In this document: positions 16,502 to 26,884 of the stretch, piece after piece
Numbering within the stretch: position 1 is the stretch's first letter
Layout of the letters: each line of letters opens with the position of its first letter
NCBI GenBank assembly: GCA_964230215.1
Contig: CAXRGQ010000007.1
Coordinates: 992,001 to 1,056,000, forward strand
Length of the DNA: 64,000 bases
Source: JAUILH01 sp964230215
Lineage (GTDB): Bacteria > Bacteroidota > Bacteroidia > Flavobacteriales_D > JAUILH01
Direction: 5' to 3'
Notes under the pieces: model-generated
Databases searched by the model: none
Told to the model about the DNA's origin: nothing
Seen by the model: only the letters and a program-made list of their open reading frames with translations
Translations under genes and position numbers: made by a program

Positions 16502-17692
16502 CTATTGGATCACCCCAAGCTCTTTACCAACCTTAATGAATGCGTTGGCAGCCTTGTCAAGATGATGCTTCTCATGTGCGGCAGAAATCTGCGTTCTTAT
16601 GCGGGCTTGTCCTTTTGCAACAACTGGATAGAAGAATCCAATGGCATAAACACCTTCTTCTAATAGCTTGTCTGCGAACTTTTGCGATAATGCTGCATCA
16701 TACAACATGATTGGGACAATTGGAGAATCACCTTCTTTTATATCAAACCCAGCTGCAACAATTTTGTCTTTAAAGTATTTTGTATTCTCCTCTAGTTTGT
16801 CTCTCAGTTCAGTACTTCCAGATAGAATTTCAAACACCTTATTTCCTGCTCCAACAATAGATGGTGCTAGGGAATTTGAAAACAGGTATGGTCTTGATTT
16901 TTGTCGCAACATATCTATGATTTCCTTGCGACCAGTAGTATAACCACCCATCGCACCACCTAGGGCTTTACCTAAAGTTCCAGTTATGATGTCCACACGA
17001 CCCATTACATCACAATACTCGGCTGTTCCGCGACCTGTTTTGCCAATAAAACCTGCGGCATGACACTCATCAATCATTACCATTGCATCATACTTGTCTG
17101 CTAAATCACATATTTTATCCAGCTTGGCAATGTCACCGTCCATTGAGAATACGCCGTCGGTTACAATTAATCTGAACCTTTGATCCTGTGCTTTTTTAAG
17201 TTGTTCTTCAAGATCCGCCATGTCGCTGTGCTTATACCTATATCGTGCTGCTTTACACAATCTAATTCCATCGATGATAGAGGCGTGATTTAGCTCATCC
17301 GATATAATGGCATCTTCAGCTGTCAAAATAGGTTCAAATACACCACCGTTTGCGTCAAACGCAGCGGCATATAAAATGGTGTCATCAGTATCATAGAATT
17401 TAGCTATGCGTTCTTCCAACTCTTTATGAATGTCTTGAGTTCCACAGATAAATCGAACAGAGGACATTCCAAAACCATGACTATCTAAGGCATCCTTAGC
17501 AGCTTGGATAACGTCTGGATGCGATGATAAGCCTAAATAATTATTTGCACACATAATGATTACATCATCACCCGAACTCACTTTAACATCTGCTCCTTGT
17601 GGAGAAACAATTATGCGCTCTCTTTTATACAATCCTGCCTCATCAATGGCTTTTAACTCTTCTGCTAAGTGATTTTTAATATCGCCGTACAT
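16502..17692 (-). CDS. kbl: Glycine C-acetyltransferase (2-amino-3-ketobutyrate CoA ligase)
   Basis: PLP enzyme that cleaves 2-amino-3-ketobutyrate with CoA into glycine and acetyl-CoA (threonine breakdown). ATG 17692 (MYGDIKNHLAEELKAIDEAG) gives 396 residues, the family length; a further upstream start would overlap the spacer. The PLP lysine is Lys242 in TGTLGKALGGAMGGY, with the acidic motif VMIDECHAAGF. No threonine dehydrogenase gene is beside it. It lies 11 nt after the TPR-PP2C gene, so it is probably co-transcribed. The close homologues (serine palmitoyltransferase, AONS) are less likely because of the start and motif spelling. Confidence 0.94.
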   Translation of the reverse strand: MYGDIKNHLAEELKAIDEAGLYKRERIIVSPQGADVKVSSGDDVIIMCANNYLGLSSHPDVIQAAKDALDSHGFGMSSVRFICGTQDIHKELEERIAKFYDTDDTILYAAAFDANGGVFEPILTAEDAIISDELNHASIIDGIRLCKAARYRYKHSDMADLEEQLKKAQDQRFRLIVTDGVFSMDGDIAKLDKICDLADKYDAMVMIDECHAAGFIGKTGRGTAEYCDVMGRVDIITGTLGKALGGAMGGYTTGRKEIIDMLRQKSRPYLFSNSLAPSIVGAGNKVFEILSGSTELRDKLEENTKYFKDKIVAAGFDIKEGDSPIVPIMLYDAALSQKFADKLLEEGVYAIGFFYPVVAKGQARIRTQISAAHEKHHLDKAANAFIKVGKELGVIQ

Positions 17693-17703
17693 ATTATTTG
17701 GGT

Positions 17704-19950
17704 TTAAATTTTTATTCCAAGCATACAAACATCATCAACCTGTTCGTAATCTCCTTTCCATGATTCAAATCTATTAGAAATAATAGTTTCTTGCTTACTT
17801 AATGTGTGATTTCTTGAAGAAATAAGTAATTCTCTTAGTGCTTTGTTTTTGAATTTCTTCCCTTTTCCTGTAGTGGTATCAGCTGGACTTTTATCACCTC
17901 CAAATTGATCTGCATATCCATCCGAATAAGCGTATATTAAATCGCCTTCTTCAAGTTGAACGGAGGTGTCGGTAAACGTTTTATTGTGTTGTAAATGACC
18001 GCCTATTGAGAACTTATTCCCTTTAATAATTTCAAAATTTCCGTCTGGTTTAACTATCAGCAGTGGTCTTGCTGCGCCAGAATAATCCATCTGTTTGGTT
18101 TTTGTGTTAATCGCAATTAGCGATATATCCATACCATCTTTGGTTTCTGTCTTTTCAGTTACCGAAAGTGCTTTGTAAATACCCTCGTCCAATAACTTTA
18201 GTGCATGTGAAGGAGATGAAATGTTCTTGTCACCAATAATCTGGTTTAGAAGATTAAGGCCAGTCATGCTCATCAATGCACCAGGTACCCCATGACCAGT
18301 ACAATCTGCAACCGCTATTATGGCGTAGTCTCCAAGCTGATCAAACCAGTAAAAGTCACCGCTTATGATGTCTTTGGGTTTGTAAATAACAAAGGCCTCA
18401 CTAAACATATCTTTTAGTTTGCTGATAGGAGGGAGGGCGTTTGTTTGAATTTTCTGAGCATAGTTTATGCTGTCTGTAATGTCTTTGTTTTTTTGAGAGA
18501 TTTCATCTGAAATCTGCTGAATTCGTTTGTTAGCTTCTTCAAGAGACTTGTTTTTAATCAAGATTTCTTTTTGATGTCGCTCTAATTTTTGATTGCTTTT
18601 TTTTCTTTGAACATTTGAACGCCAAATAAAGAACACCAGAACAATCATGGCTAGGGCGATTATAGACACCCCACCAAGAAGTAATTGATTCTTTGCCTTT
18701 TCAGCCTCATCGAGACGGTCCTTTTCATCTCTCAACTGCATTTCTGCTTCATAACGCTTACTTTGTGCTTCTCTTGCCTGTGCTTCCATGGCTAATTTTT
18801 CCTTGTGGTTCTGCACATCAAACTTGGTCTCAGCTTCAATCAAACTCTGTACTTTGTCTTTTTGGAATATGGAATCGCGAATACTCAGCAGCTTTGACTG
18901 AAATTCGAAAGCCTTCTCATAATCACCAACCTTTGAATAGTTATCAATCAAAGTCTCGCAAATTTCTTGTTGCGTAAGTAAGTTTTGTGATTTCACACTC
19001 ATATCATACGCTAGTTGTCCATATCTAAAGGTTTCATTGTGATTACCTTCTTTGGCGTAGTTAGAAGCCATAGATGTATAGGCACTAGCAAGCCCATTAG
19101 CATCATTCATACTTTTAAATATGCGGATAGATTCCTCTACCTTTTCTCTCCCTTCTTTAATTTTTCCAAGATTAGTGTAGAATTCTCCGTAGGAAACTAA
19201 AAGGTTTCCAAGTGTTACATTAGCCTCAGGCTTGTCATGTAATATCTCAGTAGCAAGGTTGTAATACATCAAAGCTGAATCAGTTTGATTCAATTGGCTA
19301 AACGTATTTGCCATATTTTGATAAGACGCCGCAATCTGATCTTCAATATTGAATTCTTTGCGAATACTCAGTGACTTGCGATGATAGTTTAACGAGGAGT
19401 TATAGTCCCCATTGTTTTTTGCTAAGTTCCCTAGGTTATTGTAAACTGTTGCAAGATTATATCTGGAGTTGGTGGAACCCAATAGCTCATATATCTCAGC
19501 TGCTTCTAAATAGTATTTAGTTGAAGTAGCAAAGTCACCTTTACGTTTGTAAACGATTCCAAGTCCATTTAGTGCTAATCCCCATTGTGAGCTATCACCA
19601 ATTTCCTTAGATATGCGCATGGATTCCTTATAGAAAGGCTCAGCAACCTCCAGCTTTCCCTGATTTTTTTCGTTAATTGCAATGCATAGATTCGCTTTAG
19701 CTAATCCCGCTTTGTATTCTAGTTTCTGAGAAAGATTGAGGGCCTTAAATGCGTAGTGATTAGCACTATCAGGCAATTGGTGTCTTAGTTTGTTGTTAAT
19801 TCGGTAATACAATAAAACCTTATTGGTGTCATCTGGAGTGCTTTCCAATAAATTAATCAGACTATCGGTTTCGTTTTCTTGGGCATACGAAGATTTGATA
19901 CTGCAAACCAGCAGAAGGAGTAAAATGCTATTAACCACCCAAAATTTCAT
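17704..19950 (-). CDS. TPR sensor with SpoIIE/PP2C-type phosphatase output
   Basis: A 748-residue signalling protein. Residues 1-23 are a signal peptide. Tetratricopeptide repeats fill about 30-370 (ALNGLGIVYKRKGDFATS and NNLGNLAKNNGDYNSSL are typical). A coiled coil covers about 370-420 and resumes after the membrane helix at about 422-443 (LLLGGVSIIALAMIVLVFFI). The cytoplasmic C-terminal 250 residues are a PP2C-like SpoIIE domain with metal-binding acidic residues in SGDFYWFDQLGDYAII and VADCTGHGVPGALMSM (Asp549). It should dephosphorylate a serine/threonine on a partner, perhaps an anti-sigma antagonist. It starts 41 nt after the PorE-like gene. Confidence 0.9.
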   Translation of the reverse strand: MKFWVVNSILLLLLVCSIKSSYAQENETDSLINLLESTPDDTNKVLLYYRINNKLRHQLPDSANHYAFKALNLSQKLEYKAGLAKANLCIAINEKNQGKLEVAEPFYKESMRISKEIGDSSQWGLALNGLGIVYKRKGDFATSTKYYLEAAEIYELLGSTNSRYNLATVYNNLGNLAKNNGDYNSSLNYHRKSLSIRKEFNIEDQIAASYQNMANTFSQLNQTDSALMYYNLATEILHDKPEANVTLGNLLVSYGEFYTNLGKIKEGREKVEESIRIFKSMNDANGLASAYTSMASNYAKEGNHNETFRYGQLAYDMSVKSQNLLTQQEICETLIDNYSKVGDYEKAFEFQSKLLSIRDSIFQKDKVQSLIEAETKFDVQNHKEKLAMEAQAREAQSKRYEAEMQLRDEKDRLDEAEKAKNQLLLGGVSIIALAMIVLVFFIWRSNVQRKKSNQKLERHQKEILIKNKSLEEANKRIQQISDEISQKNKDITDSINYAQKIQTNALPPISKLKDMFSEAFVIYKPKDIISGDFYWFDQLGDYAIIAVADCTGHGVPGALMSMTGLNLLNQIIGDKNISSPSHALKLLDEGIYKALSVTEKTETKDGMDISLIAINTKTKQMDYSGAARPLLIVKPDGNFEIIKGNKFSIGGHLQHNKTFTDTSVQLEEGDLIYAYSDGYADQFGGDKSPADTTTGKGKKFKNKALRELLISSRNHTLSKQETIISNRFESWKGDYEQVDDVCMLGIKI

Positions 19951-19991
19951 TCAGGAATCTAAGTTAATGAATTGAGTGAAATGTAGCTGAT

Positions 19992-21920
19992 TTACAAGAC
20001 TTTTAACTCAACGCGCCTATTAAACTCGTGCTCCTCGTCGGTGCATTTAACACCGTTTTTGCATTGGTTTAAGATTTTCTTTTCTCCGTAGCCTTTCGGT
20101 ACCAAACGCGATTTATCAATGCCTGCATCTACCAGATATTTAACCGTACTTTGAGCTCTACGATCCGATAATTTTAAGTTATACCAGTCGCTTCCACGTG
20201 CATCTGTATGGGCACTCAGTTCCACACGAATGTTAGGATTATCATTTAGATAATTGACAATATTTTTAAGAACAGGAATGGACTCTTCTCGAATACTTGC
20301 CTTATCGTAGTCAAAATAAATGTTAGGAATCTTAATTACGGTATTCTTAACGGCCACAGGAGAAAGGGCAATTTTTCCAAATTTCGCGAGTACATCATCT
20401 CTCTCGTCTGCCGGTATTTCAATTGAGACTGGGGTATACCCATCCTTTTTAAAAGTTACTTTGTAGGCTTGCTCTTTTTGCAAAATGAGTGTTATGTCTC
20501 CACTGTTTGATGTGCTTCCAGACGAATCCAATACATAGCTTTCATCTTCTAATAAATCTAAAGTAATGTCTACGCCTTCAATGGGTTCCAAAGTAATTTT
20601 ATTCAGAGCCACACCAACAATCGTGTCAGGATAAACTGGGGGTGGGTTTTGTTCAAAATATATAATATGGTCGTAACCGTGTGTGCCAGATCGGTTTGAC
20701 GACATGTAGCCATTTAACAAGCCTTCTTCGTTTGGAAGAAGTAAAAATGAGAAATCATCTTTTGGAGAGTTTATAGGTTTACCAAGGTTCATTGGATTAC
20801 CAATTTTATCATCTTTTAAACTGCACCAAAACACATCTGCACCTCCATATCCAGGCAAGCCTCTGGAACTATAGAAGAAGGCTGTGTCGTTTAAACTCGG
20901 ATAGTATTCATCCAAGTCGCTATTAATGTGATCACCAAGATTGATAGGTTGCGCCCAAGTAGTGTCACTAGCTTTTTTAGCCATAAATATGTCAAACCCT
21001 CCCTTCGATCCTTCTCGGTCTGACGCAAAGTATAAATCGCCCGTTTTTTCATTCAGAAATGGAAAGCCTGTGTTGTACTCGTTCGAATTAATGTTTAGCT
21101 CCAAGATGTTTTGCCAATTCCCATTCACGTTTTCTGCCCTAAAAATCTTAAGGATATTTATCCCCTGTTCTGAAATCTCCAATCCTTTTTTCTTTCTTTT
21201 TTTCTCACGATACTTAGTGATTTCTGTCGCATTTGCTGTATAATACAAGTATTTTCCGTCGCTTGTGAGGTAAGGCGTTCCTTCGTAAAAGGACTTATTT
21301 GTTTCTCCAGACAAAACGGTAGCTGGAGAAAAGGTAATGGAGTCCAACATTTCAGAAGATGCTAAATCGTAGAAACTGGTTTTTTCCTCAAACTCCTTAA
21401 TCATAGGGGTGCTGTAGTACATCTTGTTGTTATGAAAGTATAAGCCCATACTACGTGAACCCGTTTCGATGGAGGTAACAAGGACATTCATGTCCCATAA
21501 AGAATCGGGGTTAGCCTGGGCCCACTTAGCGCGTGCTAAGTACTTACCTTTTTGTTTGCCAGTTAGCAGAGCGTACCTTTCAAACCATGGTTCAGCATCC
21601 TTGTACTTTTCATTATTGCACAGGATTTGAGCATAATCCAAAACATCTTCAGGGCTTAGCTCCGAATCGTAGGTCATGAGTTTCTTATACCAATCTTCAG
21701 CGTTTTCATAATCAAACAACAGCTTATATGTGGATGCTATTTGATGTGTCATGTAGAATTTGTTTACTACAACGTCTTCCTCTAATGCCAATTTGTACTC
21801 CGTAATAGCTTCTTTGTAAAACCTGTGTTTATAGAACTCATCCGCTTTAGTTAAGTGTGATCGTTGGGCGAAGACTTGAGACATTCCCAATATCCATAAA
21901 AATAAAATCAATCTCTGCAT
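19992..21920 (-). CDS. PorE-like protein: TPR, propeller, CRD and OmpA peptidoglycan-binding domain
   Basis: A 642-residue exported protein with the domain order known for the T9SS component PorE. Signal peptide 1-19, TPR repeats about 20-140, WD40-like PD40 propeller about 160-425 (LYFASDREGSKGGFDIFMA and AFFYSSRGLPGYGGADVFW), a carboxypeptidase-regulatory-like sandwich about 435-520, and an OmpA domain about 533-642 (IYFDYDKASIREES, SAHTDARGSDWYN and the closing FNRRVELKVL). It should tether a T9SS or gliding assembly to peptidoglycan. It follows the PorP gene by only 5 nt and closes the T9SS module. Confidence 0.85.
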   Translation of the reverse strand: MQRLILFLWILGMSQVFAQRSHLTKADEFYKHRFYKEAITEYKLALEEDVVVNKFYMTHQIASTYKLLFDYENAEDWYKKLMTYDSELSPEDVLDYAQILCNNEKYKDAEPWFERYALLTGKQKGKYLARAKWAQANPDSLWDMNVLVTSIETGSRSMGLYFHNNKMYYSTPMIKEFEEKTSFYDLASSEMLDSITFSPATVLSGETNKSFYEGTPYLTSDGKYLYYTANATEITKYREKKRKKKGLEISEQGINILKIFRAENVNGNWQNILELNINSNEYNTGFPFLNEKTGDLYFASDREGSKGGFDIFMAKKASDTTWAQPINLGDHINSDLDEYYPSLNDTAFFYSSRGLPGYGGADVFWCSLKDDKIGNPMNLGKPINSPKDDFSFLLLPNEEGLLNGYMSSNRSGTHGYDHIIYFEQNPPPVYPDTIVGVALNKITLEPIEGVDITLDLLEDESYVLDSSGSTSNSGDITLILQKEQAYKVTFKKDGYTPVSIEIPADERDDVLAKFGKIALSPVAVKNTVIKIPNIYFDYDKASIREESIPVLKNIVNYLNDNPNIRVELSAHTDARGSDWYNLKLSDRRAQSTVKYLVDAGIDKSRLVPKGYGEKKILNQCKNGVKCTDEEHEFNRRVELKVL

Positions 21921-21925
21921 GCTCT

Positions 21926-22846
21926 CTAGAATCTTGGAATAGACACAATTGGTTTTGACGGCGGGTTAAATTGATAGCATAATAGAATTTCATGCGTACC
22001 ATTGCTGTAACTACCTAAATTACTGAAGTTAAACTCATATCCATAGGATAAAAGTAATTCGGGAATCATTTGAATACTGGCCATTGCTAAAAGCTCATTG
22101 CTTGATCTATAGGAAGCACCAATCCCCACTTTTTTCTTAAACATAGCCTGAATGTTTCCATCAATTTGGAGGGGACTTCCCTTTACTTCTTTAACTAAGA
22201 TAGACGTGTTTAGGTCTAAGTTCTCATTTAAAGTCCAACGGTAACCAGTATGGAAATAATAATGTAAGTTTTCGAAATTGAATGCCGCCTTACCTTCAAT
22301 TTGTGTTGTATAAACAATTTTATTTTCAAGGATATTAGGCACAGCAAAACCCACATAGAATCGTTCCTTGTAGAAATAGGTGCCAAACTTGAAGTTAGGC
22401 AAAGCAAATACTTCACTGTTGGCTGAAAACAATGGATCATTTTCATCTTGAATATGTAGCTCAGCCAAATCACTTTGTACAAGGTTCAATGTAGCGCTTA
22501 AGCCAAATACCAATCGGCTCTTGAGGCTAGTCTTAATCTTGTAGGCGTATGTCCCTGTGATTTCTGTGGCATCATTAATACCAATTTTATCGTGAACTAC
22601 GCTAAGACCAACAAAGCTTTTTTTAGCGCCTAGGGGCGAACTAATGTTTAAGCCTTGAATCTCCGGAGCTCCAGCAAAACCAGTCCATTGATTCTTGTAA
22701 AACAAGGCGCCATTAATCTGGTTATAACTGCCAATGGCAGCAGGATTAATAAATGCTTGATGCACCATGTATTGACCTAGGTGAAACTGGTTCTGGGCAG
22801 ATGAAAACAGAGGAAATAATAGGGCTAAATAAAATAATCTCTTCAT
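21926..22846 (-). CDS. PorP/SprF-family outer-membrane protein, copy 2
   Basis: A 306-residue predicted outer-membrane beta barrel of the PorP/SprF family: signal peptide MKRLFYLALLFPLFSSAQ, then the family's HLGQYMVHQAFINPAAIGSY start, FYKNQWTGFAGAPEIQGLN and a C-terminal strand near EILLCYQF. In F. johnsoniae, SprF is needed for the surface display of SprB. It lies 3 nt after the giant type-B protein gene (22850-26554), the expected pairing. It is shorter than, but clearly homologous to, the other copy at 26969-27931. Confidence 0.93.
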   Translation of the reverse strand: MKRLFYLALLFPLFSSAQNQFHLGQYMVHQAFINPAAIGSYNQINGALFYKNQWTGFAGAPEIQGLNISSPLGAKKSFVGLSVVHDKIGINDATEITGTYAYKIKTSLKSRLVFGLSATLNLVQSDLAELHIQDENDPLFSANSEVFALPNFKFGTYFYKERFYVGFAVPNILENKIVYTTQIEGKAAFNFENLHYYFHTGYRWTLNENLDLNTSILVKEVKGSPLQIDGNIQAMFKKKVGIGASYRSSNELLAMASIQMIPELLLSYGYEFNFSNLGSYSNGTHEILLCYQFNPPSKPIVSIPRF

Positions 22847-22849
22847 GGC

Positions 22850-25800
22850 TTATTTAGTTCTAAGTTCAACATATCCTCTAATTGGCTCAATACCTTCTTC
22901 TAAATTTAGAATAAAGAAGTAGGTGCCATCAACCACCTTATCTCCGCGCAATTGAAGGTTTGTATTGGTGGTTCTGCCATCCCAGTCATTATTGTAAGGT
23001 TCAGCTTCAAACACCTGGTCGCCCCAACGATTAAAAATCTGAATACTATTGTCAGGATATTGATATAAATGGTCGATTACGAAATAATCGTTATACCCGT
23101 CTTGGTTTGGCGAGAAACCGTTAGGAACATCAACAGGAAGTCTGTCATCCACAACGATTATCAACCACGCTCTTTCGCACGCATTCGTGCAAACTACATC
23201 ACAAATTTCATATTCCAGGCTATCGATTCCAACAAATGTGGCATTTGGCGTGTATACTATATTTCCGTTACCACCCACGCTTGCAGAGCCGTTGGATGGT
23301 GGAGATACAATAGTTATAGTAGTAATGTCACCGGTATCATTTGCATATACATTTGTTGCGACTAAAATACCTGGGTTGGTACTATTTGAATCATTTACGG
23401 CGTAGAGTGAGGACAAATCAGTAAAATCTATCTCGACATCAATGCTAGAAGTACATGTGTTGCCATCTATAACGGTAAGGGTATACGTTCCTGGGTTAAG
23501 GTTCCCGATTGATAAGGTGTTACCGACTGTTGAACTGCCATCAGACCAATCAAAAGTAAAGGATGGATTACCTATAATGGATATTCCTGAGATTGTGCCT
23601 CCTCCATTAATACAGTCAGCATCTTCTATTTGAATGCTGGATGTATCAATTTCAGGATTGTCATTCACTGTAACTAAAAGCGAGTCGGTATTGCTACATT
23701 GTTGTGCATTAGTTCCAATAACTATATAGGTAGTGCTGGATGTTGGTGAGACACTATGAGAATTGCCTGCTCCCAATCCGTTATTCCATGTATATGAACT
23801 TGCTCCACTGGCTGAAATGGAAACTGATTGGCCATCACAAATCTCCTCGTCTGGGCTAGCTATAACCGTAGGAAGAGGGTTGACCGTTATTGTCAGCTGA
23901 TCCGTGTCTTCGCATCCATTGGCATCTTCAACAGTTACTTGGTAGCTTGTATTAGTACTGGGACTAACTGTATGTTGCTGACCTGTTCCAAGTCCGTTAT
24001 TCCAAGTGTAGATTGTGCCGCCAGTAGCACTAATGGTAACACTATCTCCCAAACAGATATCAGTAGAGGCGCTTGCAACAGCGGTGGGAAGCCCATTCAC
24101 TGTAACAAGTACAGAATCTATTCCGCTACAAGAGCCCCCATCAGTCACATTAACATAGTACCAATTTGACCCTGGACTAGCAGTGGATGGATTAAATTGT
24201 GAAGTACTTGAAACTATAGTGCCGCCAGCATCTTCCCACTGATAGGTGATTCCTCCAGAAGCATTGAATTGCAATGGGTCATTTAGACAAACTTCAGCGT
24301 CTTGACCAGCATCAGGAATTAGAGCAGAGCCCACGGTAATGGTTATATCATCTGTTGCAACACAGTTATTTCCATCAGTAACAGTAACCGTGTATGTAAC
24401 GGTATTAGTTAGCGGTCCAACTGTCTGAGAAGCAACATCATTTAAGCTAGGGTCATCCCAATCATAGCTTACACCGCCCGTTGCAGTTAATGTAGTAGTT
24501 CCTCCATTACAGATCGTAATATCATTTCCAGCAAAGGCATTAGGCAATGGGTTAACGGTTACCAGAATATCATCCGAATCAGTACATCCAAAGGCATTTT
24601 GTACAGTTACAGAATAGCTTGTGTTTGATGTGGGGCTTACCGTGGTTGATGGATTAGATGAAAACCCAGACCCCCAATTATAGTTTCCTCCACCAGTTGC
24701 CGTAAGTGTGGTCGACTCGCCATCACAAATTTCAACATCATTCCCTGCGTTGGCCGTTGGTGTTGGGTTTACAGTAATATTAACTACGTCTGTATTTGAA
24801 CATCCATTTGCGTCTGTTCCCGTAACCGTATAGCTAGTATTGGTAGATGGACTTACTGATTGAGAAGAACCATTCGCGCCATTATCCCACGTATACGATA
24901 CGCCACCTGAGGCTGAAATGCTTGTAGAGTTTCCATCACAAATCGTAGCATCATTGCTTGCTGTTATGATAGGCAAAGGATTTACGGTTACAAATACACT
25001 TGCACTTGTAGTTGAGCCACATACGCCAGTAATATCAACTGTATACTCAGTAGAAACCGATGGGTTTACTAGAATACTGCTACCACCAGGGAAACTCCCT
25101 CCTTGATCTGATGACCAACTGTAGGTATAAGAACCTGTCCCTGTTACAAGTGCGTCAATGCTTGTGCTCTCTCCGATACAGATTTGATCATCAACTGCAA
25201 CAGCTTCCACAACTTGAACACCACTTGTTGCTGATATTGTATATGAACAAATATCCCCAGCGAATCCATCCACTACAATGTAATAGGTGTTCCCAGGAGT
25301 TAGTCCTGACGCAATTACCGTTTGAGATGTGGTAGATTCCAAGAAGTTCGATACAGGCACAAAGTTGGTACAATTGTTCCCTTCAAATATTTGCATCTGT
25401 AATCCATTGCCGTTCGCACACGATGAAATGTTAACGAACAATTCAGCCGTAGTTGAGCTGGCAGTAAATTTTAACCATGAATTATTGTCGATTTGAACAG
25501 GCGATGGTCCAGTGTAACCTGTTCCAAAAACACATCCAGGATTGGGCGAACTTGGGTCCCCAATACCACACATATTAGACGGTTGGTCGATAGTGTAGGC
25601 ACTACTTGTTACACCACCATATCCGTTTAAATCGCAAATTTCTTGAGCGCTTGCACAATCATCATTAGTTGGTGTTGAGACACAAATGCCAAACTGTCCA
25701 TTATTGTTATTTCCGTATTCCCAGACGCGGATGTACACGGTGGAACCGGGTGTTAAGCCCGTTTCGTAGATGTGAGGCATAAGAATTCCGTCTCCAGGTT

Positions 25801-26554
25801 CACCGTCATCATCACATGCAATAAGAGTGGGAGAGGAGCATGGACCAGAATACAAGGCCATCGCACCATCCGTAAAATCAATCGCTTGGGTGTGGATGTC
25901 TATTTCACCTGAAGCGGGAACTTCAACTTCAAACCAAACATCTCCACCCGCATATCCTCCTTGGAAAGGAGATGAACCTCCACAGCCAGAAGGAGTAGCG
26001 ACTCCAGAGCCAAGTGATCCAGCATTAGTATATGTAAGATAGTTGCATGATGGCGTAACATTGGGTAGGGCAAATGCTGCACACGGTGTGTTGTTAGTAG
26101 GACTTGGGATACCGCTAACACAAATGTTAAATGTTGAGGTCCCTGAACCAACGCCATAATGGTATACACGTACATAATAAGTAGCACCAATCGAAAGTCC
26201 GTTGGCTACCAATTCTTCATCTCCATTAACGCCATTGATATCTTCACAATCAATGCTTACTAGACTTCCGCAAGTACCACTAAATAGTTGTATCACTGCG
26301 TCATATCCGATGGTAGGATCAACGGTAATTGAAGTGCTTGAACTATTGGCGACAAAATAATACCATACGTCATCATCTGCATTACCGCCTCCCGAACATG
26401 TAGGCAAAGATTGAGATGCATTCGCAGAAGAACCTGCTTGGAAATTACATGTGGCAAAACTTGGTGTTAATTGCGTTGCTGTGCTACAGTCATCACTTTG
26501 TGCAAACGAAAAAGTCACAAGAAATGCGAAAATTGAACTTAATATATGCTTCAT
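22850..26554 (-). CDS. Giant T9SS type-B substrate with PPC-like and Ig-like repeats
   Basis: A 1234-residue surface protein. Signal peptide MKHILSSIFAFLVTFSFAQ; three pre-peptidase-like units about 20-450 (the core YYVRVYHYGVGSG recurs as VYIRVWEYGNNN and YYIVVDGFAGD); then a row of about seven Ig/PKD-like repeats of roughly 80 residues, each with a core such as SVSPSTNTSYTVTGTDANGC; and a type-B (gliding-motility-associated) sorting domain over the last 90 residues: VPNGFSPNQDGYNDYFVIDH, IQIFNRWGDQVFE, GTYFFILNL. It overlaps the upstream small gene by 4 bp (ATGA). Likely adhesin or matrix protein; the target is unknown. Confidence 0.94.
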   Translation of the reverse strand: MKHILSSIFAFLVTFSFAQSDDCSTATQLTPSFATCNFQAGSSANASQSLPTCSGGGNADDDVWYYFVANSSSTSITVDPTIGYDAVIQLFSGTCGSLVSIDCEDINGVNGDEELVANGLSIGATYYVRVYHYGVGSGTSTFNICVSGIPSPTNNTPCAAFALPNVTPSCNYLTYTNAGSLGSGVATPSGCGGSSPFQGGYAGGDVWFEVEVPASGEIDIHTQAIDFTDGAMALYSGPCSSPTLIACDDDGEPGDGILMPHIYETGLTPGSTVYIRVWEYGNNNNGQFGICVSTPTNDDCASAQEICDLNGYGGVTSSAYTIDQPSNMCGIGDPSSPNPGCVFGTGYTGPSPVQIDNNSWLKFTASSTTAELFVNISSCANGNGLQMQIFEGNNCTNFVPVSNFLESTTSQTVIASGLTPGNTYYIVVDGFAGDICSYTISATSGVQVVEAVAVDDQICIGESTSIDALVTGTGSYTYSWSSDQGGSFPGGSSILVNPSVSTEYTVDITGVCGSTTSASVFVTVNPLPIITASNDATICDGNSTSISASGGVSYTWDNGANGSSQSVSPSTNTSYTVTGTDANGCSNTDVVNITVNPTPTANAGNDVEICDGESTTLTATGGGNYNWGSGFSSNPSTTVSPTSNTSYSVTVQNAFGCTDSDDILVTVNPLPNAFAGNDITICNGGTTTLTATGGVSYDWDDPSLNDVASQTVGPLTNTVTYTVTVTDGNNCVATDDITITVGSALIPDAGQDAEVCLNDPLQFNASGGITYQWEDAGGTIVSSTSQFNPSTASPGSNWYYVNVTDGGSCSGIDSVLVTVNGLPTAVASASTDICLGDSVTISATGGTIYTWNNGLGTGQQHTVSPSTNTSYQVTVEDANGCEDTDQLTITVNPLPTVIASPDEEICDGQSVSISASGASSYTWNNGLGAGNSHSVSPTSSTTYIVIGTNAQQCSNTDSLLVTVNDNPEIDTSSIQIEDADCINGGGTISGISIIGNPSFTFDWSDGSSTVGNTLSIGNLNPGTYTLTVIDGNTCTSSIDVEIDFTDLSSLYAVNDSNSTNPGILVATNVYANDTGDITTITIVSPPSNGSASVGGNGNIVYTPNATFVGIDSLEYEICDVVCTNACERAWLIIVVDDRLPVDVPNGFSPNQDGYNDYFVIDHLYQYPDNSIQIFNRWGDQVFEAEPYNNDWDGRTTNTNLQLRGDKVVDGTYFFILNLEEGIEPIRGYVELRTK

Positions 26555-26883
26555 GATTCAATTTTTGCGCGTTCAACAAGTACGATTTCGATTCCATTTT
26601 TAAGCAAAATAGCTTTTATACGGTCGATTATTAAATGTTTGCTAATGTCATGATTGGTGCATTGAAACTCCAAGGTGTAATCAGTCAATATAAATTGAAG
26701 TTCTGATATTCCCTCAAGGGCACTGATTTCATCCAAAACCGCATCAACTTGATCTTGCGTCTTTAGATGGGAAACACGAATATCATAATCAAACAGAATC
26801 TCAGGAGCTATTTCCTGAGCTTGAAGGCTGGTGGCGAATACTACACCAGCAAAAATTGGTACAAAATTCTTTATTAATCGCAT
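26551..26883 (-). CDS. Small secreted protein between the T9SS modules
   Basis: A 110-residue protein with signal peptide MRLIKNFVPIFAGVVFATSLQAQ. The mature part reads as an alternating beta-alpha fold (SELQFILTDYTLEFQCTNHD then LIIDRIKAILLKNGIEIVL), a layout like HMA-type ferredoxin folds, but only one Cys is present and no metal-binding CxxC. It lies between a PorP/SprF gene and a giant type-B gene and overlaps the latter by 4 bp, so it is translationally coupled to it. Function unknown; a periplasmic partner of the secreted giant is a reasonable guess. Confidence 0.75.
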   Translation of the reverse strand: MRLIKNFVPIFAGVVFATSLQAQEIAPEILFDYDIRVSHLKTQDQVDAVLDEISALEGISELQFILTDYTLEFQCTNHDISKHLIIDRIKAILLKNGIEIVLVERAKIES

Positions 26884-26884
26884 A

